From Methanobacteriota archaeon (GTDB taxonomy: Archaea > Halobacteriota > Methanomicrobia > Methanomicrobiales > Methanoculleaceae), in NCBI GenBank assembly GCA_023457135.1, contig JAEWMO010000160.1, forward strand, positions 1 through 38,101: 38,101 nucleotides of DNA, read 5' to 3'. Below, piece after piece: positions 6,772 through 16,163 of this stretch. A model generated the notes under the pieces. That model was given only the letters and a program-made list of their open reading frames with translations, did no database searches and was not told the origin of the DNA. How positions within the stretch are numbered: the stretch's first letter is position 1; every line of letters starts with the position of its first letter. The position numbers and the translations under genes were made by a program.

Positions 6772-9700
6772 AGATCAACGGATTTTATATCGATGGATTC
6801 GGCATATTCCACGATACTGAATTCTCTCCGCTATCTTCGAGGATTACAGTCGTTCAGGGCCGTAATGAGTCGGGAAAAACGACACTCCTCGCGTTTTTAC
6901 GCCGGATGATCTTCGGATTCCCAAGAAAAGCAAAAGGGGTGAACCTATATGAACCTCTGAACGGCGGCATTCAGGGCGGCCGGCTCCTCATAGAATCCGG
7001 AGCGGGAGCCCGGTACATGCTCCTGAGGGATTCAGGTAAAAAGACTCCCCAGATATGTCTGCCGGATGGTTCGCGCACAAACATTCTCCCTTCAAAACTT
7101 ACCGGATCGGCCGATCAATCGTTCTTCGAGAATGTGTTTGCTTTTGGGCTGGACGAGCTGCAGAACTTTGAGACGTTGTCAGCAGAGTCAATTCAGTCTC
7201 ATCTTATGAGTGCAGGGGCAGGGATGACAAAGATACCAATCCCCATCGTGCAGAGAGATCTGGCTGTCCGGATAAGGGGTCTGTATTACAAGGGGGAAAA
7301 AGGCGCTCCAGCGATCCCGAAGAAGATCAAGGAGGTGAAAGAGTTCGAATCGAGCCTCAGAACCCTCTCAAAGACGAAAGCAGAGTACGACTGGTGTTGT
7401 GAGGAGAGAGAGAAGATCGAGAGGGAATTGATCCAGATCAAGCAAGAGAAAGCCCGGGTGGAGAGGGAGATCAGGATCAAGGAGAAGATTCTCGGTATAA
7501 AGGATGACTGGGACTCATACTGTCAGGCAATCGAAGAGCGTGAAAGGCTGCCGGCGCTCGCATCGTTCCCGGAAAAAGGGATAGACCGGCTTGAGTTACT
7601 CAATGAGAAGATCGAAGATCTCACCTCGCAGTACACAGAGAAGGAGATAACATGTCTGCAGAACGCCCGGGAGATCGGTGCGATTGTCCTGGACGAGCGA
7701 GTACTCTCGAACGACAGGAGAATCCAGAAACTTGATCGCGAGAAAGACAGGTACCTTTCAGACCGGCAGGAGGTCCAGAACCTGGAATGGCAGTGCAGTA
7801 ACGACCACAAGGAACTGATGGATCTCGTCGGGTCCATTCAGAAAGGGTGGACTGAGGAGGATCTGCTCTCGTTTGACGTTTCTTCTTCTGCGAAAAGCCG
7901 TGTTGATACGTTCGAGAACGACCTCAACCAGTACGAAAGGGAGATCTGGGAACTGAACCGCCAGCGTGAGGACCTGTCAAAAACGATCTCTACCCTGCAA
8001 GACGAAATCGAAGCCCTTAAAGGAAGAATTCCTGAGCGCGTGGAGAGTATCTCCAGCGAGCAGTTAAACCAACAGAATGAAACTCTGGAGTATCTTGCAA
8101 TCCACGTACCAAAACTGGAACAGAAAAAGATCGAATACGACCATATGATCCAGCGGGAAGCAGAACTCGGTACCGAATACCAGCAGCGAGCCGCACTGAC
8201 CCGGCCGGAGATCCCGGTATGGCCTGCAGGCGTTTTCGTGGCTGCAGGAGTTCTCAGTTTATTGGTGGGACTTCTTCAGGGATCAACTCTCCCAGGGGGC
8301 GTAATCTTTGTTCTGCTGATGCTCGTAGCGCTCATATACTACAGGTCGGTGAGGGGCGGTCAGAGAGAGGCAATCCTCGAACCGGGTGGAGTCCAGAAAG
8401 AGGATCTACTGAGTATGGCTGATCTGCGCCGCGGCAAAGAGGCAGAGATCCGGGACCTGGAGAAGGACATCCAGGAAAGAGCAAGATCCTGCGGGATCTC
8501 CAGCACCCCCGACACTGCGGCAGTTGCAGCGAGACGAAGAGCGGTTGAGGAGCTATCCCGGCTGGTGACAGAGAGAGACGGAATCTATCGTCAGATCAGG
8601 GAAAAGAAGGCAGTGCTAGAAGCGTCGGAATCGGATCTCCTGAATCAAGAGGCCGCCATACAGACCCAGGAGAACGATCTCGGTGTGCTGAAGAACGAAT
8701 GGCGGAACTGGCTTACATCTGCCGGGCTTGACACCGCACTCAGCCCTGCGGCCGTTCAGACCGTATTCTCCACAGTTAAGGAAGCGCGTCAGAAGTCGAA
8801 TATCACTGCCCAGAACAGAGAGAAACTTGCTGGACTCTCCACAAGAGTCTTGGATTTTGAGAGCGAGGTAGCGAGTGCCCTTGGAGCATGTGGGATGGTG
8901 TCGTCGGGGTCTTGCGATACCGACGTGCACGTACTGGCCGTCAGCCTTGAAAACAACAGAAACACCAGGACCAGATTGGACACCTTGCAGAGCGAACAAC
9001 GCCGGCTAGAAGTAGAACTCAACGCACTCAAAGAGCAGACAACACAGAAGGAGGAAGAACGAAGCAAACTCTTCAGGTCCGGTTTTGCGGAAGATGAAGA
9101 TGGATTTAGGCGTAATGGACAGGTATGGGCCCGAAAGATGGCGTGTACAACTGTAATTAACGATGCCGAGTCCCGATTGAGAAAGGCAGCCGGACGGGAT
9201 GAGAACTACCCGGAATTTATTGAGACTCTCAAAGGTTCCGATTTCCCCACCGTTGCTCAGGAGAAGGATCTGCTTACGCAGAAGTTATCCGGGATTGAGG
9301 GGACCGGGAATGGGCTGCATGTCAGACTTGGAGAACTCAAGAAGGACCTTGAGGATCTCGAGAACGACGATGCAGCATCAGTATTGCGGAACAAACGCGA
9401 GGGCGTTCTGGAAGATATCCACATCGACTCAAGAGAATGGGCAAAACTTGCCATCGCCCAGTATATCCTCGATAAGGCCGTAGAGAGATATGAAAGAGAA
9501 CGACAGCCGGCTGTTTACCAGCAGGCCCAGGAGTACTTTACCGCTATCACCGATGGGAAATACCGCCGGGTCCTTAAGCCGATTGATTCGGACGAAATAC
9601 TTGTTGAAGATAAAAGCGGGAGAAGGCTCGAGGCCCGATCATTGAGTAGAGGCACCACCGAGCAGTTATACCTCGCACTACGCTTTGGATATATATCCGA

Positions 9701-9908
9701 GTTCATCAAGCATGATGAGCCGCTGCCGGTCATTTTTGACGACATCCTCGTCAACTTTGATCCGGAACGGAAAAAGAACAGTTGTGAGGCAATCTCACGA
9801 CTCGCAGAGTCAAATCAAGTCCTGTTCTTTACCTGCCATCCCGAGACCGTTGAGATCATGCTGGAGAAAAATCCCGATGCGCAGGTGATCAACCTGGAGG
9901 GTATTTGA
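6768..9908 (+). CDS. YhaN-like SMC-family ATPase (SbcC-like)
   Basis: ATPase of 1046 residues expected to pair with the upstream phosphoesterase. The N-terminus has the YhaN/AAA_27 pattern (MKINGFYIDGFGIF) and a Walker A at about 31-39 (GRNESGKTT). The ABC signature SLSRGTTEQLYLALR lies near 960 and the Walker B region VIFDDILVNFDP near 990. Between them lie two long coiled-coil arms. In place of the Rad50 zinc hook there are two adjacent hydrophobic segments (about 484-505 and 509-528, around AGVFVAAGVLSLLVGLL and VIFVLLMLVALIYY), a known YhaN feature that suggests membrane attachment at the coil apex. The ATG at 6768 overlaps the previous stop. A pyrimidine-rich stretch (9934-9945) after the gene could end transcription. 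Its place in a nuclease/helicase cluster fits DNA repair or defence. Confidence 0.88.
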   Translation: MKINGFYIDGFGIFHDTEFSPLSSRITVVQGRNESGKTTLLAFLRRMIFGFPRKAKGVNLYEPLNGGIQGGRLLIESGAGARYMLLRDSGKKTPQICLPDGSRTNILPSKLTGSADQSFFENVFAFGLDELQNFETLSAESIQSHLMSAGAGMTKIPIPIVQRDLAVRIRGLYYKGEKGAPAIPKKIKEVKEFESSLRTLSKTKAEYDWCCEEREKIERELIQIKQEKARVEREIRIKEKILGIKDDWDSYCQAIEERERLPALASFPEKGIDRLELLNEKIEDLTSQYTEKEITCLQNAREIGAIVLDERVLSNDRRIQKLDREKDRYLSDRQEVQNLEWQCSNDHKELMDLVGSIQKGWTEEDLLSFDVSSSAKSRVDTFENDLNQYEREIWELNRQREDLSKTISTLQDEIEALKGRIPERVESISSEQLNQQNETLEYLAIHVPKLEQKKIEYDHMIQREAELGTEYQQRAALTRPEIPVWPAGVFVAAGVLSLLVGLLQGSTLPGGVIFVLLMLVALIYYRSVRGGQREAILEPGGVQKEDLLSMADLRRGKEAEIRDLEKDIQERARSCGISSTPDTAAVAARRRAVEELSRLVTERDGIYRQIREKKAVLEASESDLLNQEAAIQTQENDLGVLKNEWRNWLTSAGLDTALSPAAVQTVFSTVKEARQKSNITAQNREKLAGLSTRVLDFESEVASALGACGMVSSGSCDTDVHVLAVSLENNRNTRTRLDTLQSEQRRLEVELNALKEQTTQKEEERSKLFRSGFAEDEDGFRRNGQVWARKMACTTVINDAESRLRKAAGRDENYPEFIETLKGSDFPTVAQEKDLLTQKLSGIEGTGNGLHVRLGELKKDLEDLENDDAASVLRNKREGVLEDIHIDSREWAKLAIAQYILDKAVERYERERQPAVYQQAQEYFTAITDGKYRRVLKPIDSDEILVEDKSGRRLEARSLSRGTTEQLYLALRFGYISEFIKHDEPLPVIFDDILVNFDPERKKNSCEAISRLAESNQVLFFTCHPETVEIMLEKNPDAQVINLEGI

Positions 9909-10076
9909 CCAAGGTACAGGCCGAGAACACGTTTCCATTTTCTTTTGGGTATCATACAGATATCACATTCATCAGTTAGAATTGAGTTCCGGTGACGCAA
10001 TAGTGGAGATCGGACCAGAGACGTTTCTTTTCCAGACAGATACCGTCCCTCGAACGCCGAGAACATGCGTGGCAAC

Positions 10077-10087
10077 CTATTTAACTT
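10077..10087 (+). promoter_or_regulatory. TATA-like box before the zinc-ribbon/HEAT gene
   Basis: CCTATTTAACTT lies 34-44 bases before ATG 10121, in the 212-base gap after the YhaN-like gene. A start about 25 bases downstream would leave a leader of roughly 10-15 bases, so this gene probably has its own promoter rather than depending on the yhaO-yhaN pair. Confidence 0.4.
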
Positions 10088-10120
10088 CCTATAACTAAAT
10101 GGGCACTCTGGAAAGCACGT

Positions 10121-10801
10121 ATGCCGGAATGCCCACGATGTCATGGAGCCAGTCTCGTAAGGACAATCTTTGGCACCTTCAAGTGTCCACAGTGCCTCTA
10201 CGAAGAAGGTGTATTCAACCCTCCGATGCCTGCCCGGAAAAATAGTGAAAAGCATCTCAAGTCCCGGGCAAGTTCCCGTTCAGGAGGTTCTACCTCAGGG
10301 TCTCTAAAGACTAGGAAGCCCCAACGGTCTTTACGGAGACACAGAATGGAGCAGAAGCAGGAAGCACGTGCGATGATACATTCCTCTTCCAAAACTAATC
10401 ACCATCCGCGGCCAGATCAGTCTATTCCAAAAGGACAGAAAGAAGGAAGCAAGAGAGCAGATCAGAGAGTGATTGAGCAGAACTACAAATTCGATCTCAC
10501 GAATCTCGTGAACGAATACGGGCATGATGTTATTCCCGGTCTGATTAGAGAACTCGGCTCTCAAGAAAGGCTAAAGAGAAGGTTTGCCGAAGATATGCTC
10601 GTACACCTCGGCCGACCTGCAAAAGAGGACCTCATCCAAGCCCTTGAGGACAGAAACCCGGTGGTACGGCAGCAGTCAGCAAAGATATTAGGGCAAATAG
10701 GCGATAGGTCTGCGGATAAGCCATTAGTGAAGTTACTACAGGATTCAGACATAGACGTCAGGCGAACTGCTCAGGAAGCACTTGACCAACTGAAGAGTTA
10801 A
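10121..10801 (+). CDS. zinc-ribbon plus HEAT-repeat protein
   Basis: A 226-residue protein with three parts. Residues 4-25 form a zinc ribbon with two CxxC knuckles (CPRC and CPQC). Residues about 35-130 are a basic Ser/Lys/Arg-rich linker, probably disordered and able to touch nucleic acid. Residues about 145-226 are two to three PBS-lyase-like HEAT repeats (LIQALEDRNPVVRQQSAKIL, then LVKLLQDSDIDVRRTAQEAL). The HEAT units closely resemble those at the C-terminus of the 1596-residue protein encoded at 23658-28448, which hints at a common scaffold role. No enzymatic motif. It is likely an adaptor. The stop is about 70 bases from the stop of the convergent glycosylase-like gene. Confidence 0.75.
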   Translation: MPECPRCHGASLVRTIFGTFKCPQCLYEEGVFNPPMPARKNSEKHLKSRASSRSGGSTSGSLKTRKPQRSLRRHRMEQKQEARAMIHSSSKTNHHPRPDQSIPKGQKEGSKRADQRVIEQNYKFDLTNLVNEYGHDVIPGLIRELGSQERLKRRFAEDMLVHLGRPAKEDLIQALEDRNPVVRQQSAKILGQIGDRSADKPLVKLLQDSDIDVRRTAQEALDQLKS

Positions 10802-10870
10802 TACAGAAACTCCTGGAGCAACCCTCTCACCCGGATCCATCCACTCCTCACTTCCTGCACAGCAGGTCTT

Positions 10871-11872
10871 TCACCGGCCCGCCTGCGTATCAAGGACCAC
10901 GCTCTGCCCGTTGATGGACACTCTTCCGTCCACACAGAACGTACCCAGCTCGCATGTCTCCCGGAGCGGGCATAACCCCGTCTCAGGATTCCTGCGACCG
11001 CACCCGAACTTGGAGAGGTGCCAGAGCGGCTCGTCCACGTCCAGGGCGATCATGGGCCGCCCATCGACCGAATGGCCTTTGACACTCTCTGCCCAGGCAC
11101 GCCGGACATCAGCAAACAGGTCCTCAAGCCGGCCCTCATACTTCCCGTGCACCACGCCGAGGCAGAGCGAAGCCCGGGCAATATGGATGTCCACCGGGAT
11201 CGGGACGCTCTCCAGGTTTTGAATCGTATCGATCCCCGCGTTGTCCCTGAGCATCCGCAGCCAGAGCGGCCCGATCTTGTTCCCCCGCAGGAAGGGGAAA
11301 TCAGTGTAAGGTCGGCCGTCACCGAGGTGCTGGTCATCCTTTAACCGCCGGAGGATTGTCGGGCCGTCATAGCCGCAGTCGGCCAAGAAGTTCCGCGGAT
11401 CGCCGCCCCATTTCTTGTAAAACGAGAGGGCGACCGTGCGCCAGATGAACGCGTCCTGCTGGATCTTTTTCGAGAGCCCGTGCTTCTGCAGGTCGTCGAC
11501 GATCCTCGAGTAAGGTGTCTCGTGCAACGCTGCAGGACAGAAGAGATACCGGGTTTCCGGGTCCTCGTATGTGCGTCGGGCGCTCTCCCAGAGCGCGTGG
11601 GCATCCCGCTGGTAGTCGATCGCCACGGTCAGGGTAAGGAAGAGGATCTGCTCCAGCGAGCCGGCCTCGACACCTTGAGGAGGCCGATCTTCGGGCATAT
11701 CCGCTCTGCCGTGAATGCCAGTTGTCCTGAAGGCTTCGTAGAGCAATGGTGCGATACAATGGCCTTTTGGGATGTCGGAGGAGAGCGCCATATAGGGAGG
11801 TCGCCTGAAGGTGGGATAAGGTTGCCGGAAAAAACCTAGGAGAATGGGCAAAAAGAATCTGCTTTCAGCCAT
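10871..11872 (-). CDS. HhH-GPD-superfamily, iron-sulfur DNA glycosylase-like protein
   Basis: The protein has 333 residues. The middle carries a helix-hairpin-helix-like stretch (FLRGNKIGPLWLRMLRDNAG) and then PIPVDIHIAR, which matches the VDxH segment holding the catalytic Asp of HhH-GPD glycosylases. Near the C-terminus are four cysteines spaced C-x9-C-x5-C-x5-C (CGRRNPETGLCPLRETC plus one more Cys), similar to but not identical with the Nth/MutY C-x6-C-x2-C-x5-C loop. The expected role is base excision or base sensing in DNA. The start is uncertain. ATG 11872 has a TATA-like AATTTATC about 30 bases upstream, fitting a leaderless transcript, but residues 1-27 look unstructured and ATG 11791 (MALSSDIPKG) is a fair alternative. 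The gene is more GC-rich than the adjacent helicase gene, so the cluster is a mosaic. Confidence 0.65.
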   Translation of the reverse strand: MAESRFFLPILLGFFRQPYPTFRRPPYMALSSDIPKGHCIAPLLYEAFRTTGIHGRADMPEDRPPQGVEAGSLEQILFLTLTVAIDYQRDAHALWESARRTYEDPETRYLFCPAALHETPYSRIVDDLQKHGLSKKIQQDAFIWRTVALSFYKKWGGDPRNFLADCGYDGPTILRRLKDDQHLGDGRPYTDFPFLRGNKIGPLWLRMLRDNAGIDTIQNLESVPIPVDIHIARASLCLGVVHGKYEGRLEDLFADVRRAWAESVKGHSVDGRPMIALDVDEPLWHLSKFGCGRRNPETGLCPLRETCELGTFCVDGRVSINGQSVVLDTQAGR

Positions 11873-11898
11873 AAAGTAGAAGGTGCAAAGGACATTGT

Positions 11899-11906
11899 GA
11901 TAAATT
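11899..11906 (-). promoter_or_regulatory. TATA-like box for the glycosylase-like gene
   Basis: On the minus strand AATTTATC lies 27-34 bases before ATG 11872, the spacing of a leaderless archaeal transcript. It sits in the 70-base gap after the UvrD-type helicase gene. Confidence 0.35.
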
Positions 11907-11942
11907 AGTCCTCAGTTCTCCTTGCAGGAACCGGATCAGTCT

Positions 11943-14795
11943 CTACGAAGAAGAGAGTTTGACCATCTGAACATGCTCAGAGATCTCTTCAATGAACTTA
12001 CTCATAGATGACTCTTGGGTATACAGCACCACTGTCTCCTGGCCTCGGGTTACAGCAACGTAAAAGAGCCTTCGTTCCTCCTCCTCGCGATCTTTCCTGC
12101 GCCCTTTTACCACAGGTTCATAGATATCAGGATTCTGCAGCTCACAGGGGAAGCCATAAAGATCCTGAATGACGTTCAGAACGATAACGACGCGTGCCTG
12201 CAACCCCTTGCTCCTGTGTACCGACATAAGAGGCACGGAATTGAACTTCTGTGCTTCAGTAGATATCGGTACACTTTTTGAGCGTGCATAGCGGAGGATC
12301 TCATCACGAAGGTGAGGACGCTTGACGATCCTTGATAAGATCATAATATCACCAGGCAGATAGCCTTCTTTTAACAAAGATTCGACATAGTCGACACAGT
12401 GGTGCGCTACCCGGAGAGAGTACCGATACGCATTTTGCTCTCGTACCGCTATAACCCAGACTGCTACGGTTTCTGACTTATTGAAGGCAACAGTCTCTTT
12501 TTTTAACTGAACATCGCCATTGTGGCATATGATTGCTGCACCTGTTCTGACGATGGATGCATGACTACGATAATTGACAGTTAGATCGGTCCTCTGAGGA
12601 TGAGCGAAATAGTCCGAGAATCGCACAAAGTAATCCACATTTGACCCGGCGAATCCCATAATGCTCTGCCAGTCATCGCCGACGCAGAATAATTTACAAG
12701 CAGGATTCTTATCCATAAGAGCTTTAATTAGTTCATATCGTTGAGCGCTGATGTCCTGGTATTCATCCACCAGAATGTGGTCGAATGTATCCCTATAGAG
12801 GCTGTCGTTATCGTGTAACGCTCGTACAGCGAGATTGATCATGTCAGAAAAGTCGATAAAATCGTTCGAGCGAAGGTGTTGCTCATAATCCCTGTAGATC
12901 TTCAGAGCGACCCGGGCAAACGTCAGTTGCTTTAAACTCCAATGCTCTTCCTGCAGCCTCCGCTCAATGTCGTCAGGCGTTAGATTGTATGTTTTAGCGA
13001 TAACGATAAAATCCGCTATCTGCCCTCGAAGTGAGTCGACCGACTCCCGACACTCCTTCCAGACCTTGTCATACACTTTGGGGTATGGAAGTTGAGTAAT
13101 TTCAAAGGAAATACCCGGGTTTCTATCGTGAAGCACTTGTAGTAATTTCTCTGAGAGTACTTCCCCGGCGGGGGTGTTGCGAAGCTCCCAATGATACGTC
13201 TCAACCAGCCCATACTCATCTTGTGAGGCAAACCGCTCCTTTTTCAATGTCATGCCTTTTTGATAGGCTGCAGATGGATCCTCTCCCTCGAACCACTCGG
13301 GAACCCTGCCGTTTTCATCCACAGCCCAGTGTTCAATGTGCAATTTGTATTGGGGAAGGTAGAAGTCGGGTTTAGGAATTAAAATATCACCGTTTTCATT
13401 GACGTATTGCATCCATTCAGCGGGCTTTTCATACTCGACGGAGATCTCCTCTCCATTAATGGCATGAGTGAGCAGAAAATTCAAGATACTCCTCTCCGCT
13501 TCACTTTTTACAATGACACCGTTAAGAGCAGTATACGTTAACCCACGCATATAGTCATAGAAGTCCTTCCTCTCTTCAAAATCCACTTCATTCTGCAGGA
13601 CTTCAGCATCATCATAGTATGCCATGTAGCGGGTTACAAGTCGCTGGAAGTCTTCCGATTCTAGCCCTTTGACATATAGGGTTGAAATGAACCGCTTATA
13701 CCCGTGCTCGGAGTTGTCCCCTGAAAACTGTAATCGTGGAACGGCACGGTTGGCATCCAAGCATGCCTTCTCGACAATCTCTTTGCCGAGTGAGTGAAAC
13801 GTCTTGATCTTCACTTCCCTATCAAAGCGCTCATAAAGTCGGTCTCGCATCTCCTTGGCAGCTTTATTCTGATAGGCAAGTGCGAGAACTCTGTCGGGAT
13901 GAATTGTGTCCGGTTTTCGGTCTAGAAGATATGCGATGCGCGTGATCAGAACCTCTGTTTTCCCCGAACCTGCACCCGCGACAATGAGATTGTGTTTATC
14001 GTCGATGATGACCGCACGCCTCTGATCTTGATCCAATGGAAAAGGAGCTTTTCTGAAGAGGTAGTCATACTCCTGCAATCGCCGTTCGACGAAATGGTCG
14101 TTAAACTCCCGTATGTACTTTTGAATCCCCATAACTCGCAAGCGTGCCGCTTCCGCTTTATGGACAAAAGCGTCTGGTAAAAGGTTGCTCCAGGTCAGGA
14201 TGTGATCGCAGATCTGAAGCTGCTTAGAGAGAACCCCCTCATACTCGGAGAGCATAGTGTAAGTCAGGTAAGTATCGCTGGCTTTGATTTGAGCCAGCAG
14301 CGACTCTGCCTCCTGAAGAATCCTGTCAACACGACGTTCGGAGTCCTGTAATAATCTTTCAGCAAACTGAGCATTGAGTAATCTGACCTGTTGTTCAATC
14401 TCTTCGATCCGGGAGAGGCACTCATTCACACGATGGTTAAATGCGTCAGGAAAGAGCTCGCTCCTTTCCCGGATAGGTTCGTAGGTACATAGGTAACCAG
14501 AGAGACATCTTTCGTAATCTGACCGCTTGAAATAAGGTAAATTGGTATCGCAGCCTTTAACCTGGGCAAGCAGTGACTCTGCTTCTCGCGCGCTCTCGGT
14601 AACTCGGCACTCAAGGTCCTGCAGCGTCTCGTCACGGCGAACTGTTAGCGTCTTGATTCGATTTCGAGTTATGAGAAACAAAAATATTCCGATAATGAAG
14701 GGTATCAGCAGTACGCTGATTTTAAGCCGGGCATGTTGCACCTCTATTTCACGTAAAGTGCTATTAAAATCTTCAAGTTCTGTATTTAAGTCCAT
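11943..14795 (-). CDS. membrane-anchored UvrD/HelD-type helicase with PD-(D/E)XK insert
   Basis: A 950-residue superfamily 1A helicase. Motifs in order: AGAGSGKTEVL (Walker A, about 275), YQNKAAKEM (Ia), LVDEYQDIS (II, about 675), VGDDWQSIMGFAG (III), NYRSHASIV (IV), SVHRSKGLQ (V), FYVAVTRG (VI, near 910). Between Ia and II, PDFYLPQYKLHIEHW (about 476-490) and MTLKKERF (about 515) form the Asp/Glu/Lys set of a PD-(D/E)XK nuclease, as in HelD-like proteins. The N-terminus is unusual: one membrane segment (25-43, SVLLIPFIIGIFLFLI) and then a helical module present twice in tandem (about 71-150 and 162-241; each starts EAESLLAQ and contains LLPDAF or LFPDAF and ends FxERxLQ). It is expected to unwind and cut DNA at the membrane. 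No clear Shine-Dalgarno site. Confidence 0.85.
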   Translation of the reverse strand: MDLNTELEDFNSTLREIEVQHARLKISVLLIPFIIGIFLFLITRNRIKTLTVRRDETLQDLECRVTESAREAESLLAQVKGCDTNLPYFKRSDYERCLSGYLCTYEPIRERSELFPDAFNHRVNECLSRIEEIEQQVRLLNAQFAERLLQDSERRVDRILQEAESLLAQIKASDTYLTYTMLSEYEGVLSKQLQICDHILTWSNLLPDAFVHKAEAARLRVMGIQKYIREFNDHFVERRLQEYDYLFRKAPFPLDQDQRRAVIIDDKHNLIVAGAGSGKTEVLITRIAYLLDRKPDTIHPDRVLALAYQNKAAKEMRDRLYERFDREVKIKTFHSLGKEIVEKACLDANRAVPRLQFSGDNSEHGYKRFISTLYVKGLESEDFQRLVTRYMAYYDDAEVLQNEVDFEERKDFYDYMRGLTYTALNGVIVKSEAERSILNFLLTHAINGEEISVEYEKPAEWMQYVNENGDILIPKPDFYLPQYKLHIEHWAVDENGRVPEWFEGEDPSAAYQKGMTLKKERFASQDEYGLVETYHWELRNTPAGEVLSEKLLQVLHDRNPGISFEITQLPYPKVYDKVWKECRESVDSLRGQIADFIVIAKTYNLTPDDIERRLQEEHWSLKQLTFARVALKIYRDYEQHLRSNDFIDFSDMINLAVRALHDNDSLYRDTFDHILVDEYQDISAQRYELIKALMDKNPACKLFCVGDDWQSIMGFAGSNVDYFVRFSDYFAHPQRTDLTVNYRSHASIVRTGAAIICHNGDVQLKKETVAFNKSETVAVWVIAVREQNAYRYSLRVAHHCVDYVESLLKEGYLPGDIMILSRIVKRPHLRDEILRYARSKSVPISTEAQKFNSVPLMSVHRSKGLQARVVIVLNVIQDLYGFPCELQNPDIYEPVVKGRRKDREEEERRLFYVAVTRGQETVVLYTQESSMSKFIEEISEHVQMVKLSSS

Positions 14796-15092
14796 TTGGA
14801 TGTGTTCCCCAGATCGTCTTGGTCGTATCAGGTGCTGTCAATGGATCAGTGGCGATTTGTATGTGAAATGCACTTGATGCCAGAACAAACCATAACTATG
14901 CTGGATAGCATATCTGGAACTTTTAACTTTTCGAAATAAGACCGGCCTCAAAAAGTAAGCGTTACCTCTTTCAGAAGATACCCGACCAGATCGATATCCT
15001 GTTACTCCTCAGCCGTACCGATTGGGTTAGGAAAATTCTCCAGAGGAATCCCTTCTCGTCTTTGGAACTATATCTTCTGAAAAGTCAAATTA

Positions 15093-16163
15093 TCATGCCA
15101 AGCCTTCCAAGAAAACATTCTTTCTTTGTTCAAAATCGTCCGGCAACGAATAGGGAGAATATTTGTCCTCCCCGTTGTGCTGTATCAGCAGCCCTTTACT
15201 AATGAGCACTTGAACTGCATCGTCAAGGGCCTCTTTTGAGAGAGGGAGCAATCCAAAACTTCTCCTTTTGTTGAGATACGCATATAATATCCAAGCATTA
15301 CCTTCGGTCTTTTTCCCTCGCCCCTCTTCAAAGAATGTCTGTAAAGTCTCAATGATGATTTTCCACTCTTTCCGTGTAGGAGTACGAGTCTCATAGCCAT
15401 CGTTATCGTCTTCAATAGAGTTTGATTTCACATACCAGATGCCATTGATGAGATCGACCTCGATGTCAAGTTGTTTATTTTCAGCCACGGACTTGATAAA
15501 ACTGCCAAAGCTCGAAAAACCGATCTTTTTTTCCGTGAAAGAGGGATCTAATTGTAATATCTTGAACTTGATGCTTGCAAAATCGGTCTTTTTTCCTTCA
15601 TCTTCTAAGATTCTGATTGCATTTCTTAGCAGTTCGATTGCCCCTGATACCTCGGTCTCAAGGCTAAGATCCTCTTTCTGGACATTCCCTTTAATATCAG
15701 CAATAAGTTCATATGAAATGAATTCATCGCAGTTTTTCATCATCAGTTTGCTAGTAAAGGCTTCGCCACTGATAATAATAATGTACTTACCTAACTCCCG
15801 CAATTTTTGAATAAGAGAAAGGAAATCGCTATCACCTGAAACGATGGCAAAAGTATTGATATGTGGGTTGTTTATTGCGATCTCGACCGAATCAATGGCT
15901 AACTTAATGTCTGCACCGTTCTTCCCATTACTAAATATAGCAGGCTTTTCGATAAGTTCCAACCCATAATTCATAAGGGGTTCGCGGTATTTTTTATTCA
16001 GGACCCAATCGGCATAGGCCTTCCGAACACGGATCGCTCCCACTTCAGATAGCTTTTCGATAATCGGTTCTATTCGAAAATCGGTTTTATACTGACCCTT
16101 CAAACCTCGTTCAATGTTTTCAAAATCAATGAAGAGTGCCAAGACCTTCTGATCCGTATCCAT
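15093..16163 (-). CDS. NYN-domain (LabA/DUF88) ribonuclease with LOTUS-like region
   Basis: A 356-residue protein whose first 160 residues are a NYN/PIN-like nuclease domain. The acidic metal-binding residues are visible in LFIDFENIERG, then GADIKLAID, then IVSGDSDFLSLI. Residues about 175-250 (AIRILEDEGKKTDFASIK, then FSSFGSFIKSVAE) fit an OST-HTH/LOTUS RNA-binding domain, a common NYN partner. The C-terminal 90 residues look like a winged helix (DDAVQVLISKGLLIQ). The predicted activity is metal-dependent RNA cleavage in the cytosol. It reads the same way as the UvrD-type helicase gene downstream, but a gap of about 300 bases separates them. A T-rich element (TTTTTAAGG on the minus strand near 16190) may be its promoter. 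NYN proteins occur in several defence loci, so a role as effector is possible. Confidence 0.85.
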   Translation of the reverse strand: MDTDQKVLALFIDFENIERGLKGQYKTDFRIEPIIEKLSEVGAIRVRKAYADWVLNKKYREPLMNYGLELIEKPAIFSNGKNGADIKLAIDSVEIAINNPHINTFAIVSGDSDFLSLIQKLRELGKYIIIISGEAFTSKLMMKNCDEFISYELIADIKGNVQKEDLSLETEVSGAIELLRNAIRILEDEGKKTDFASIKFKILQLDPSFTEKKIGFSSFGSFIKSVAENKQLDIEVDLINGIWYVKSNSIEDDNDGYETRTPTRKEWKIIIETLQTFFEEGRGKKTEGNAWILYAYLNKRRSFGLLPLSKEALDDAVQVLISKGLLIQHNGEDKYSPYSLPDDFEQRKNVFLEGLA

